This document shows positions 1 to 7,485 of a DNA stretch of 10,425 bases, one piece after another (position 1 is the stretch's first letter; each line of letters starts with the position of its first letter). Location: assembly GCA_031279915.1 (NCBI GenBank), contig JAITHO010000213.1, forward strand, positions 1-10,425, read 5' to 3'. The notes beneath the pieces were generated by a model. That model was given only the letters and a program-made list of their open reading frames with translations, did not search any database and was not told the DNA's origin. The position numbers and the translations under genes were made by a program. The stretch comes from Tannerellaceae bacterium (GTDB lineage: Bacteria > Bacteroidota > Bacteroidia > Bacteroidales > Tannerellaceae).

Positions 1-150
1 TTAGGGACGTCCCAAACGGGAATTGGGACGTCCACAACGGGAATTGGGACGTCCCAAACGGAAATGGGGACGTCCCAAACGGAAATGGGGACGTCCCAAA
101 CGGAAATGGGGACGTCCCAAACGGAAATGGGACGTCCCAGTTGGGATTAC
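1..150. repeat. Family A block of the 21-bp array
   Basis: Seven units with core GGGACGTCCC (one ends in A) start at 4, 25, 46, 67, 88, 109 and 129. The core is a perfect 10-bp palindrome centred on GACGTC; in the unit at 46 the palindrome extends to 14 bp (TTGGGACGTCCCAA, 44-57). Linkers read AAACGGGAA, CAACGGGAA or AAACGGAAAT. The units at 67, 88 and 109 are nearly identical, which suggests recent local duplication. The unit at 129 has lost one G and is followed by a 22-bp step that restores the phase. Confidence 0.93.
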
Positions 151-400
151 AGTCCCTCCACAATTGGATGGGGGACGTCCACAATTGCTTTATGGACGCC
201 CATAACGGCTTTATGGACGCCCATATTTGCTTTATGGACGCCCATAATTGCTTTATGGACGCCCATAATTGCTTTATGGACGCCCATAATTGCTTTATGG
301 ACGCCCATAACGGCTTTATGGACGCCCATAACGGCTTTAGGGACGCCCATATTTGCTTTATGGACGCCCATATTTGCCTCATGGCGGGCGGCAAGAGGCT
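151..400. repeat. Hybrid junction and family B block of the 21-bp array
   Basis: The unit at about 151 is decayed but keeps TCCACAATTG exactly 21 bp before the copy in the next unit. The unit at 172 joins a family A core (GGGACGTCCA) to a family B linker (AATTGCTT). Nine family B units follow, with core TATGGACGCCCATA: arms TATGG and CCATA around ACGC. The linker varies among AACGGCTT, ATTTGCTT and AATTGCTT, the last in three consecutive units. The unit at 341 carries TAG instead of TAT before the core. The last recognisable unit, near 383, is decayed, and after about 400 the sequence is no longer repetitive. Confidence 0.92.
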
Positions 401-488
401 TTTTGGAGGCTGTCGCTTCTTTTCAAATCATTTTTTTTAATTTTCTTTGCCCTCTCAATTCTAACTTATTATTAATATTCAAGTAATC
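401..488 (+). other. AT-rich leader upstream of maeB
   Basis: This stretch between the array and the maeB start is strongly T-rich, including an eight-T run at 431-438, and has no Shine-Dalgarno-like sequence before the ATG. TTTCTTTG (442-449) matches the Bacteroidota -7 consensus TAnnTTTG except at one position, but I see no convincing TTG element about 20 bp upstream, so I do not call a promoter. The maeB promoter probably lies here or inside the array. Confidence 0.4.
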
Positions 489-2780
489 ATGGCAAAATCA
501 ATCAAAGAAGAAGCGTTGAAATATCACGCGGAAGGCAAGCCCGGAAAAATTGAAGTCGTTCCGACCAAACCTCATAGCACTCAGGCCGATTTATCGTTGG
601 CATACTCGCCTGGGGTGGCCGAACCTTGTTTGGCTATCAGTAATGAACCGCTTGATGCTTACCGCTATACGGCGAAGGGGAATCTGGTGGCGGTTATTTC
701 GAACGGTACGGCTGTGCTGGGGCTTGGCGATATTGGCGCGGTGGCCGGCAAGCCGGTGATGGAGGGCAAAGGGCTGCTGTTTAAGATATTTGCAGGCATT
801 GATGTGTTCGATATTGAGGTCGATGAGAAGGATCCCGACCTTTTTATCCGCACCGTTAAGGCCATCGCACCCACTTTCGGGGGTGTTAATCTGGAGGATA
901 TTAAGGCTCCGGAATGTTTTGAGATTGAGGAACGCTTGAAGGCCGAACTCGACATCCCGGTGATGCACGACGACCAGCATGGCACGGCTATTATCTCCGC
1001 CGCCGCCCTTTTGAATGCCCTCGAAATCACGGGCAAGGACATTAACGAGGTCAGGATAGTGGTGAACGGAGCCGGGGCGGCTTCTATTTCGTGCACAAGG
1101 CTTTATGTGCTGCTGGGAGCTCGCCGCGAGAACATTGTGATGTGCGATAGCAAGGGAGTGATCTCTACAAATCGCTCGGATCTGAACGCTCAAAAGCGCG
1201 AGTTTGCCACTTCGCGGCCTGTTGCAACCCTTGCGGAGGCTATGGCGGGCGCCGATGTGTTTTTGGGGCTTTCGGTGGCTAATGTGTTGAGCGGCGAGAT
1301 GGTTAAGAGCATGAATCCGAATCCGATAGTATTCGCGCTGGCCAATCCTGATCCTGAGATTTCATATAGCGAGGCCATGAAATCGCGGTCTGACCTGATT
1401 TTTGCTACCGGACGCTCCGATTATCCCAATCAGGTTAACAATGTTCTGGGCTTTCCATACATTTTTCGCGGAGCGCTCGACACTCATGCGCGGGCTATCA
1501 ACGAGGAGATGAAGCTTGCGGCCGTGAGGGCCATCGCCGCCTTGGCGAAGGAGCCTGTGCCCGACGTTGTGAACGCTGCTTACCGCCTGAAGCGCACCAC
1601 CTTTGGCCGCGATTATATTCTGCCCAAGCCTCTTGATCCGAGGCTGCTCACGGCGGTGTCGCTGGCCGTTGCAAAGGCGGCGATTGCCTCCGGAGTGTCG
1701 CGCAAGAACATCAGCGATTGGGATGGCTATGCACATCATCTGCGGGAGATGATGGGTTACGACAATAAGCTGATCCGATCGTTCATTGATATGGCCAAGG
1801 CTCATCCTAAGCGGGTTGTATTCGCCGAGGCTAATCACTCCAACATGATTAGGGCGGCCGTTGAGGCCAAGGCCGAGGGCATCTGCATCCCAATTCTGAT
1901 TGGCAACGAAGAGCGTCTGCACAAAATCGCCCGCGAGGAGAATCTCAACATCGAGGATCTGCAGATCATTAACCTCCGTCACGACCGCGAGAGCGATCGC
2001 CGAGCCCGATTCGCCGAAATTCTGGCCAAGAAAAAGGGTCGACAAGGCGTTACCTTCGACGAGGCTTTCGAGAAGATGAACAATCGCAACGCCTTCGGAA
2101 TGATGATGGTTGAAACCGGCGAGGCCGATGCCTTCATCACCGGAGTGTACAGCCGCTACTCCGAAGTGCTCAAGCTTGCCGAAGAAATTATAGGCATCCG
2201 CAAAGGATACAACTACTTTGGGGCGATGAATATCGTTCTTAGCAAGAAGGGGACGTTCTTTCTGTCGGATACGCTTATCAACCGGCATCCATCGACAGAG
2301 GTGCTGATTGATGTTGCCCGTTTGACGCACGACGCCGTCCGCTTTTTCGCCCATGAGCCCGTCATGGCCATGCTTTCGTACTCCAATTTCGGCTCCGACA
2401 AGCAAGGTAGCCCGCAAAAAGTGCACGATGCCATCACTTATCTCCAGAAAAATTATCCCGACATGATAGTTGACGGCGAGATGCAAATCAACTTCGCCTT
2501 CGACAGGAAGCTCCGCGACGAAAAGTATCCCTTCACCCGCCTGCATGGCCGCGATGTCAACACGCTTGTGTTCCCCAACCTGAGTTCGGCCAACAGCGCT
2601 TATAAATTGCTGATCGAAATGGGCGTAGGCGAAACCATCGGCCCCATTCAGATGGGCCTCAACAAGCCGATTCACTTCACCGACCTGGAAAGCACCACCC
2701 GCGACATCCTTAACCTGACCACCGTGGCCGTTGTCGACGCCATCGTTCAGGAACAGATGAAAACTCTTGGGCAAGAATAA
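489..2780 (+). CDS. maeB: NADP-dependent malic enzyme with C-terminal phosphotransacetylase-like domain
   Basis: Oxidative decarboxylation of malate to pyruvate and CO2 with reduction of NADP, in the cytoplasm; it supplies NADPH and pyruvate. At 763 aa it has the usual length of the MaeB hybrid family. The N-terminal malic domain (about 1-160) shows YSPGVAEPC at 39-47 with the likely catalytic Tyr39, MEGK at 91-94 with the likely catalytic Lys94, and acidic metal ligands at E136-D137 and D161-D162 in MHDDQHG. The nucleotide-binding domain follows, with NGAGAAS at 193-199. From about residue 430 a PTA-like domain begins (RVVFAEANHSNMIRAA). In characterised MaeB proteins this domain is generally regulatory, sensing acetyl-CoA, not catalytic. 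The cofactor is inferred from the family, not shown by the sequence. The ATG at 489 fits the family N-terminus. It may be co-transcribed with engB, 42 nt downstream, since no terminator is visible between them. Confidence 0.97.
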   Translation: MAKSIKEEALKYHAEGKPGKIEVVPTKPHSTQADLSLAYSPGVAEPCLAISNEPLDAYRYTAKGNLVAVISNGTAVLGLGDIGAVAGKPVMEGKGLLFKIFAGIDVFDIEVDEKDPDLFIRTVKAIAPTFGGVNLEDIKAPECFEIEERLKAELDIPVMHDDQHGTAIISAAALLNALEITGKDINEVRIVVNGAGAASISCTRLYVLLGARRENIVMCDSKGVISTNRSDLNAQKREFATSRPVATLAEAMAGADVFLGLSVANVLSGEMVKSMNPNPIVFALANPDPEISYSEAMKSRSDLIFATGRSDYPNQVNNVLGFPYIFRGALDTHARAINEEMKLAAVRAIAALAKEPVPDVVNAAYRLKRTTFGRDYILPKPLDPRLLTAVSLAVAKAAIASGVSRKNISDWDGYAHHLREMMGYDNKLIRSFIDMAKAHPKRVVFAEANHSNMIRAAVEAKAEGICIPILIGNEERLHKIAREENLNIEDLQIINLRHDRESDRRARFAEILAKKKGRQGVTFDEAFEKMNNRNAFGMMMVETGEADAFITGVYSRYSEVLKLAEEIIGIRKGYNYFGAMNIVLSKKGTFFLSDTLINRHPSTEVLIDVARLTHDAVRFFAHEPVMAMLSYSNFGSDKQGSPQKVHDAITYLQKNYPDMIVDGEMQINFAFDRKLRDEKYPFTRLHGRDVNTLVFPNLSSANSAYKLLIEMGVGETIGPIQMGLNKPIHFTDLESTTRDILNLTTVAVVDAIVQEQMKTLGQE

Positions 2781-2822
2781 TCCCCCGCCTCTAATTCGAA
2801 TCCACTATACATTATTATATAT

Positions 2823-3419
2823 ATGGAAATAAAATACGCAAGCTTCGTAGTGAGCAATACCGATGTCCGCAAATGCCCACAAGACGGCAAACCCGAATAT
2901 GCCTTTATCGGTAGGAGCAATGTCGGCAAATCGTCGCTGATAAATATGCTCACCAATCATGCAGGGCTGGCCCTCACCTCGCAAACCCCTGGCAAAACGC
3001 AGCTCATCAACCATTTTATCGTCAACGGGCAATGGTATCTGGTGGATCTTCCCGGCTATGGATACGCTCAGAAAGGCCGTGCCGGACGCGAAAAGATGCA
3101 CAACATGATTGAGGACTACGTGATTCATCGCGAGCAGCTCATCAACCTCTTTGTGCTCATCGATTGCCGCCATGAGCCGCAGCAGATCGACCTTGAGTTC
3201 ATCACCTACATTGGCGAGCACAACGTTCCCTTCTCCCTCGTCTTCACCAAGACCGACAAGCTCAGCCACTCGCGCCTGAACCTGAACCTCGCCGCCTACA
3301 AGGCCAAACTACTCGAAAGCTGGGAAGAACTACCGCCCATCTTCCTCACCTCATCAATGAAAAAGTCAGGCCGCGAAGAACTCTTGGAGTACATAGCCAC
3401 GATCAATGCCAAGCTATAA
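2823..3419 (+). CDS. engB: Ribosome biogenesis GTP-binding protein EngB/YsxC/YihA
   Basis: Essential-type cytoplasmic GTPase of the TRAFAC class that acts in late assembly of the large ribosomal subunit. The 198 aa length matches the family. All G motifs are visible: G1 GRSNVGKSS (30-38), G2 threonine in TPGKT (55-59), G3 DLPGYG (75-80), G4 TKTD (142-145) and G5 TSS (176-178). The start follows an ATTATTATATAT leader with no Shine-Dalgarno sequence, like aspS downstream. It lies 42 nt after maeB in the same direction and is followed by a strong hairpin terminator, so maeB-engB may form one unit, although the two functions are unrelated. Confidence 0.97.
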   Translation: MEIKYASFVVSNTDVRKCPQDGKPEYAFIGRSNVGKSSLINMLTNHAGLALTSQTPGKTQLINHFIVNGQWYLVDLPGYGYAQKGRAGREKMHNMIEDYVIHREQLINLFVLIDCRHEPQQIDLEFITYIGEHNVPFSLVFTKTDKLSHSRLNLNLAAYKAKLLESWEELPPIFLTSSMKKSGREELLEYIATINAKL

Positions 3420-3440
3420 GCCTTCGGAGGATCATACAAT

Positions 3441-3480
3441 TAGGGCCGGCTGTTACGAAATCAGTCGGCCCTATTCTTTT
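3441..3480 (+). terminator. Rho-independent terminator after engB
   Basis: A 12-bp stem with one G-T wobble: TAGGGCCGGCTG (3441-3452) pairs with CAGTCGGCCCTA (3462-3473) around a 9-nt loop, followed by TTCTTTT. It starts 21 nt past the engB stop. The T-rich tail lies on the plus-strand side, so it mainly serves engB. The stem could also end transcription of the decayed minus-strand reading frame beside it, although that side has a poor T-run. Confidence 0.85.
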
Positions 3481-3482
3481 AT

Positions 3483-3770
3483 TCACAAACGGGTTCCAGA
3501 ATCATAGTTCAAGACATTCACCTTCATCTTCCGCGAGAACTTAGGCTCGAAAGTGATTACGGCAACATTACTTTCATCCGCATCCTTCTCGAACAAGTCA
3601 TCGTCAATGGTGTTAGGATGGCTGGCGAACAACAATTGGAGCTGTTATCGCTTGGATAGCGGCTCCGGAAACCTGCATGATAGCAAAATCTCCCCCACCC
3701 TACCCTCCGTAGCTTTATATTGGCCCATGTTTAGACTTCTTGGCCATGCGCTGAGCTTGAAGAGATTTAC
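3483..3770 (-). pseudogene. Decayed 3' end of an unidentified minus-strand gene
   Basis: Reading leftward on the minus strand, 53 open codons (3644 down to the TGA at 3483-3485) give a protein-like tail with segments such as TIDDDLFEKDADES, VAVITFEPKFSRKM and KVNVLNYDSGTRL. Charged and hydrophobic residues are balanced and the codon choice resembles the neighbours. Upstream the same frame is cut by TAA (3645-3647), then stays open for 41 less convincing codons to a TAG (3771-3773). A second minus-strand frame also holds protein-like pieces, starting [10 protein letters not shown] and later AAIQAITAPIVV, broken by stops, which would fit frameshift decay. No domain is recognised. The remnant ends 3 nt from the terminator stem. 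It fills most of the roughly 400-bp engB-aspS gap. It could instead be random open frame; the 53-codon tail is the best support. Confidence 0.45.
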
Positions 3771-3815
3771 CTATCTTCGCGTTCTCAAATCAATCACTTA
3801 ATATTATATATATAT

Positions 3816-5573
3816 ATGTATAGAACGAAAACTTGTGGAGAGCTGCGGGTGGCCAACGTGGGCGCGAATGTGACTTTGGCGGGATGGGTTCAACGTGTGA
3901 GACGTATGGGCGGCATGACTTTTGTTGATTTGCGCGATCGTTACGGGATTACGCAACTTGTTTTTAACCAGGATAAGGACGCAATTTTGTGCGATAAGGC
4001 AAACAAGCTTGGCCGTGAATTTGTAATACAGGCTGTGGGAATTGTTGGCGAGCGTTCTAACAAAAATGTTCATATTCCTACGGGCGATATTGAAATCATT
4101 GTAAGCGAGATGCTGGTTCTGAACAGCGCCGCCACGCCGCCTTTTACGATTGAGGACGATACCGACGGGGGCGACGATCTGAGAATGAAGTTCCGCTACC
4201 TTGATTTGCGTCGCCAGCTGGTTCGCGCAAACCTTGAATTGCGCCACCGAATGACGGCCGAGGTGCGTAACTATCTTGGCGGGGAAGGTTTTATCGAGGT
4301 TGAAACGCCGATGCTGATTAGTTCGACTCCTGAGGGCGCGCGTGATTTTGTGGTGCCTTCGCGCATGAATCCCGGACAGTTCTACGCGCTTCCTCAATCG
4401 CCTCAAACGTTCAAACAGCTGCTGATGGTGTCGGGTTTTGACCGATATTTCCAAATCGTGAAGTGTTTTCGCGACGAAGATTTACGAGCTGACCGCCAGC
4501 CGGAGTTTACGCAAATCGACTGCGAAATGAGTTTTGTTCAGCAAGATGATGTTCTTTGCATGTTTGAGGGTATGACGAAGCATCTTTTCAGCAGCCTTCT
4601 GAATATTGAGTTCAGCGAGCCTTTTCCGCGCATGACTTGGGCGGATGCAATGAAGTTTTACGGTTGCGACAAGCCTGATATTCGCTTCGGAATGAGGATT
4701 GCGGAAGTCCCGCCGGAGCTCGTTCGCGGACATGGCTTTGCTCCTTTTGATGGCGCGGAATATGTGGGCGGGATATGTGTTGAAGGGGCTGCCGGATATA
4801 CTCGCAAGCAAATTGATGGGCTCGCCGACTTTGTCAAGCGTCCGCAGATTGGGGCCAAAGGCTTGATTTACGCTCGCGTGGAGGCCGACGGGAGCGTCAA
4901 ATCGAGTGTTGATAAATTTTACTCGGCGGACATTCTGCTTCGAATCAAGGATTTATTTGGAGCCCGTCCTGGCGATCTGATTTTAATTCTTTATGGGGAT
5001 GATGCGATGAAAACTCGAAAGCAATTGAGCGAGCTCCGGCTTGAAATGGGGGGGCAGCTTGGTTTGAGGGACAAAAATTCGTTTGCCTGCCTGTGGGTTG
5101 TAGATTTTCCATTGCTGGAATGGAGTGAGGCCGACGGTCGTTATTATGCAATGCATCACCCTTTTACTTCTCCAAAGCCGGAGGATATTCATTTGCTCGA
5201 CAGCGATCCCGGAGCGGTCAGCGCCAATGCCTACGACATGGTTATCAACGGCGTAGAAGTTGGCGGCGGATCGATTCGTATTCATGATAGCGATCTGCAA
5301 CAGAAGATGTTCCGCATGTTAGGCTTCAGCGACGATCAGGCGCTCGCCCGCTTCGGATTTCTCACTAATGCTTTCAAATACGGAGCTCCACCGCATGGTG
5401 GAATAGCCTACGGATTAGATCGTTTCGTGTCGCTCTTTGCCGGCCTCGACTCTATTCGCGATTGCATAGCCTTCCCTAAGAATACTTCCGGACGAGACGT
5501 GATGATCGACGCGCCGTCGGCCATAGATGCATCCCAACTCGAGGAGCTGCATCTTTCGATCACCGCAAAATAA
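3816..5573 (+). CDS. aspS: Aspartate--tRNA ligase, bacterial type
   Basis: Charges tRNA-Asp with aspartate in the cytoplasm (class IIb synthetase). The length of 585 aa is typical. The N-terminal OB-fold anticodon-binding domain covers about 1-105 ([20 protein letters not shown]). The catalytic core begins near motif 1 ([11 protein letters not shown]). [11 protein letters not shown] (194-204) lines the amino-acid pocket, motif 2 is [16 protein letters not shown] (218-233), the bacterial GAD insertion spans about 290-410, and motif 3 is [10 protein letters not shown] (528-537). At the position where non-discriminating bacterial enzymes tend to carry His (near 31) this one has Met, which leans toward a discriminating enzyme specific for tRNA-Asp; this is an inference. 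The start follows an AT-repeat leader ending TATATATATATG, with no Shine-Dalgarno sequence. The TAA stop directly touches the next gene. Confidence 0.98.
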   Translation: MYRTKTCGELRVANVGANVTLAGWVQRVRRMGGMTFVDLRDRYGITQLVFNQDKDAILCDKANKLGREFVIQAVGIVGERSNKNVHIPTGDIEIIVSEMLVLNSAATPPFTIEDDTDGGDDLRMKFRYLDLRRQLVRANLELRHRMTAEVRNYLGGEGFIEVETPMLISSTPEGARDFVVPSRMNPGQFYALPQSPQTFKQLLMVSGFDRYFQIVKCFRDEDLRADRQPEFTQIDCEMSFVQQDDVLCMFEGMTKHLFSSLLNIEFSEPFPRMTWADAMKFYGCDKPDIRFGMRIAEVPPELVRGHGFAPFDGAEYVGGICVEGAAGYTRKQIDGLADFVKRPQIGAKGLIYARVEADGSVKSSVDKFYSADILLRIKDLFGARPGDLILILYGDDAMKTRKQLSELRLEMGGQLGLRDKNSFACLWVVDFPLLEWSEADGRYYAMHHPFTSPKPEDIHLLDSDPGAVSANAYDMVINGVEVGGGSIRIHDSDLQQKMFRMLGFSDDQALARFGFLTNAFKYGAPPHGGIAYGLDRFVSLFAGLDSIRDCIAFPKNTSGRDVMIDAPSAIDASQLEELHLSITAK

Positions 5574-6059
5574 GTGTTGGCTACCATTCGCGAGCTTCGC
5601 AAGGAGGAGCTTTGCCTCATGCCCAATTTGCTGTACGAGGCCATCTACCGCCCTGAAGGCCTTGCCCCCTACCCTCGCGACATCATCAGCCTTCCGTCTA
5701 TTGCAGTTTATATCAGCGACTTCGGCAAGTATCCAACCGACCATTGCCTCCTTGCCGAAGTCGACGGCAGCATAGCCGGCGGCGTATGGACGCGGCTCCT
5801 CGCCGAACAAACAAAGACCTACGTACATGCCAAGGCCGACGCTCCGGAGCTTGCCATCGCTGTTTTCAGCGAATATCGCAATCAGGGCGTCGGCCTTAGC
5901 CTAATGAATGCTATGATTAAACTGCTGGGGGAAAAAGGATATAGAAATGTTTGCTTAAGCGTCGACAAATCCAACTATGCTGTTGGCATGTATCGCAAAC
6001 TCGGCTTCAAAACGGTTGGCACAAATGAGGTTGACTATGTGATGGAGCTGTCGCTATGA
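5574..6059 (+). CDS. GNAT family N-acetyltransferase
   Basis: A 161-aa single-domain acetyl-CoA-dependent N-acetyltransferase of the GNAT fold; the substrate is unknown. Motif A is clear: beta-4 residues LAIAVFSEY, then the acetyl-CoA pyrophosphate loop RNQGVG (102-107) and the helix LSLMNAMIKLLGEKG. Motif B follows with NVCLSVDKSN, then AVGMYRKLGF (136-145) containing the usual Tyr. The GTG at 5574 is contiguous with the aspS TAA. It is preferred because the first beta strand (ATIREL) belongs to the fold; TTG at 5577 is an alternative. An ATG at 5619, preceded by AAGGAGG, would delete that strand and is less likely. The arrangement implies translational coupling to aspS. A link to tRNA or translation cannot be deduced from position alone. 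It ends 6 nt from the phoU stop, convergent. Confidence 0.9.
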   Translation: MLATIRELRKEELCLMPNLLYEAIYRPEGLAPYPRDIISLPSIAVYISDFGKYPTDHCLLAEVDGSIAGGVWTRLLAEQTKTYVHAKADAPELAIAVFSEYRNQGVGLSLMNAMIKLLGEKGYRNVCLSVDKSNYAVGMYRKLGFKTVGTNEVDYVMELSL

Positions 6060-6065
6060 TGCGGC

Positions 6066-6725
6066 TCATCCTTGATGCTTCAGCACCTTAGCGTCGACAT
6101 AAAACACAATCTCTTCCACAATATTACTGCAATGATCGCCAATGCGCTCCAGCTTGCGTATCAGCAGCATCGTCTTCAGTCCGCAACGGATAAGGGAAGT
6201 ATGGTCGGCAAGATATTCCGCCAGGACGTCAATGGATCGGCGGTAGATGTGATCAATCTCGTCGTCCTTGGAGAGGATCCTGCCCGACAGAACGGTGTCT
6301 TCCGAATAGAAGGCGGTGAAGCTGTCGGATAGCATGCTTCGGAGTATGGCGAACATGTCCTCGCATCGTAACTCCTTCATTATCTCCGGTTCGATAGTGG
6401 CGCAGTCGGCGTCGATTACATGTCGGGCAATTCCCTCGGCGAAGTCTCCGATACGTTCGAGAGTTATGCTGATTTTGATGAGCGACAGCACAAGTCGAAG
6501 GTCGATTGCTACCGGCGCATAGAGGGCGATGTAGTTTTCGCAATCACTATCTATCTTGAGCTCAAAGGCGTCGACGCGCTTCTCCCGACTGACCACTTCG
6601 CGAGCCAGCTCCATATCATTGTTGATAAAAGCCTGCTCCGATTTCTCAAGCTGCGACATAACTAACATCCACATTTGGCTCACGGCATCCTTCAGAGCCT
6701 GCAATTCTTTCTCTGTATGTTTCAT
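6066..6725 (-). CDS. phoU: Phosphate signalling and transport regulator PhoU
   Basis: Cytoplasmic all-helical protein that represses the Pho two-component system when phosphate is plentiful and moderates Pst transport. The 219 aa length is normal. It contains the two symmetrical PhoU three-helix repeats, each with the metal-binding signature: ERIGDFAEGIA (90-100) and ERIGDHCSNIVEE (193-205). It is the last gene of the pst operon, 9 nt after pstB, the usual position. No terminator is visible downstream before the convergent GNAT gene. The PhoR-PhoB partners are not in this window. Confidence 0.96.
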   Translation of the reverse strand: MKHTEKELQALKDAVSQMWMLVMSQLEKSEQAFINNDMELAREVVSREKRVDAFELKIDSDCENYIALYAPVAIDLRLVLSLIKISITLERIGDFAEGIARHVIDADCATIEPEIMKELRCEDMFAILRSMLSDSFTAFYSEDTVLSGRILSKDDEIDHIYRRSIDVLAEYLADHTSLIRCGLKTMLLIRKLERIGDHCSNIVEEIVFYVDAKVLKHQG

Positions 6726-6734
6726 AATATGTTC

Positions 6735-7481
6735 TTATCCAAATCGTCCTGTTATATAATTTTGGGTTTCTACCTTTTCGGGGTTGAGAAACATCTTTTT
6801 CGTATCGCTATACTCAACAAGTTCGCCAAGCATAAAAAAGCCCGTTCGATCGCTCACGCGCGCTGCCTGCTGCATGTTGTGCGTAACGATAACGATGGTG
6901 TATTCTTGCTTAAGAACATGTATAAGCTCTTCAATTTTAGATGTCGAAATAGGATCGAGGGCCGATGCAGGCTCGTCCATAAGCAAGATTGAGGGCGAAA
7001 CGGCCAGCGCACGCGCGATGCAAAGCCGCTGCTGCTGTCCGCCGGAAAGTTCGAAGGCCGATTTCTTAAGCTTATCCTTCACTTCCTCCCAGAGCGCCGC
7101 CGATTTCAGCGATTCCTCCACACGCTGCGTGATGAAGGCCTTGTTCTGAACGTCATTCACCCGCAAGCCATAAGCAACATTCTCGAATATAGACTTAGGA
7201 AAAGGATTGGGCTTTTGAAAAACCATTCCCACCTTTTTCCGCAAATCGTCAACCTGCACTGACTTATTGTAGATATTCACGCCGTCAACGATGCACTCGC
7301 CTGTCAAGCGAACGCCATCAATAAGGTCGTTCATTCGGTTAAAAAGTCGCAAGAAGGTCGACTTGCCGCATCCTGACGGGCCGATAAAGGCCGTAACCGT
7401 ATGCGGCTCGATTCGAATACTTACATCCTTAAGCGCGTGGAAAGCGCCGTAATAAAAGTCGATATGTTTTGTTTCAATCAT
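6735..7481 (-). CDS. pstB: Phosphate ABC transporter ATP-binding protein PstB
   Basis: Cytoplasmic ATPase that powers phosphate import through PstCA. At 248 aa it has the usual length. Walker A is GPSGCGKST (34-42), the Q-loop is in [11 protein letters not shown] (Gln89), the ABC signature is LSGGQQQR (145-152), Walker B is ILLMDEP (165-171), the D-loop is SALD (173-176) and the H-loop is His201 in [16 protein letters not shown] and the [10 protein letters not shown] segment are typical of PstB and not of general ABC proteins. It starts 4 nt after the pstA stop, so the two are probably translationally coupled. Confidence 0.98.
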   Translation of the reverse strand: MIETKHIDFYYGAFHALKDVSIRIEPHTVTAFIGPSGCGKSTFLRLFNRMNDLIDGVRLTGECIVDGVNIYNKSVQVDDLRKKVGMVFQKPNPFPKSIFENVAYGLRVNDVQNKAFITQRVEESLKSAALWEEVKDKLKKSAFELSGGQQQRLCIARALAVSPSILLMDEPASALDPISTSKIEELIHVLKQEYTIVIVTHNMQQAARVSDRTGFFMLGELVEYSDTKKMFLNPEKVETQNYITGRFG

Positions 7482-7485
7482 AACA

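Larger units (their letters stand above)
1..400. repeat. 21-bp-period tandem repeat array, about 19 units, two families
   Basis: Counting the GGACG core, units begin at 5, 26, 47, 68, 89, 110, 130, about 152 (decayed), 173, 194, 215, 236, 257, 278, 299, 320, 341, 362 and 383 (decayed). Every step is 21 bp except one 20/22 pair, so the phase is kept across the whole array. Each unit has a dyad-symmetric core and a 7-11 base linker. Seven units are of family A (core GGGACGTCCC), one is a hybrid, and nine are of family B (core TATGGACGCCCATA). The array sits upstream of maeB and may extend past the left edge. 21 bp is about two turns of B-DNA, so the cores would lie on one helical face. The function is unknown: protein-binding array, hairpin-forming transcript and neutral slippage product all remain possible. 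Confidence 0.95.

Noticed and set aside
1..400. CRISPR array
   Set aside because: Unit period is 21 bp, linkers are only 7-11 bases and are themselves repeated among units, and no cas gene is nearby.
442..449. TTTCTTTG as a Bacteroidota -7 promoter element for maeB
   Set aside because: One mismatch to TAnnTTTG in a T-rich tract and no TTG element at the expected distance upstream.
23..486. Plus- and minus-strand repeat ORFs (23-205, 64-486, 141-440, 147-371) as real genes
   Set aside because: All arise from the 21-bp period; several overlapping frames are open at once, the composition is low-complexity, and no known domain appears.
1362..2774. 470-codon open frame antisense to maeB
   Set aside because: maeB on the other strand has unmistakable family motifs throughout; the antisense translation shows no recognisable domain and reflects codon bias.
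3772..3779. TATCTTCG as a -7 promoter element for aspS
   Set aside because: One mismatch to TAnnTTTG; the nearest TTG (3757-3759) is only about 12 bp away, too close for a normal -33 element.
3553..3801. 82-codon plus-strand frame in the engB-aspS gap
   Set aside because: Ser- and Leu-rich with no domain; the opposite strand reads more like protein here, and no leader precedes it.
3804..4454. 216-codon frame antisense to aspS
   Set aside because: It lies over the OB-fold and motif 1 region of aspS; its Arg- and His-rich translation is typical of a shadow frame.
5600..5621. ATG at 5619 with upstream AAGGAGG as the GNAT start
   Set aside because: It would remove the first beta strand of the GNAT fold, and Shine-Dalgarno use is weak in this lineage; AAGGAG here also encodes Lys-Glu in frame.
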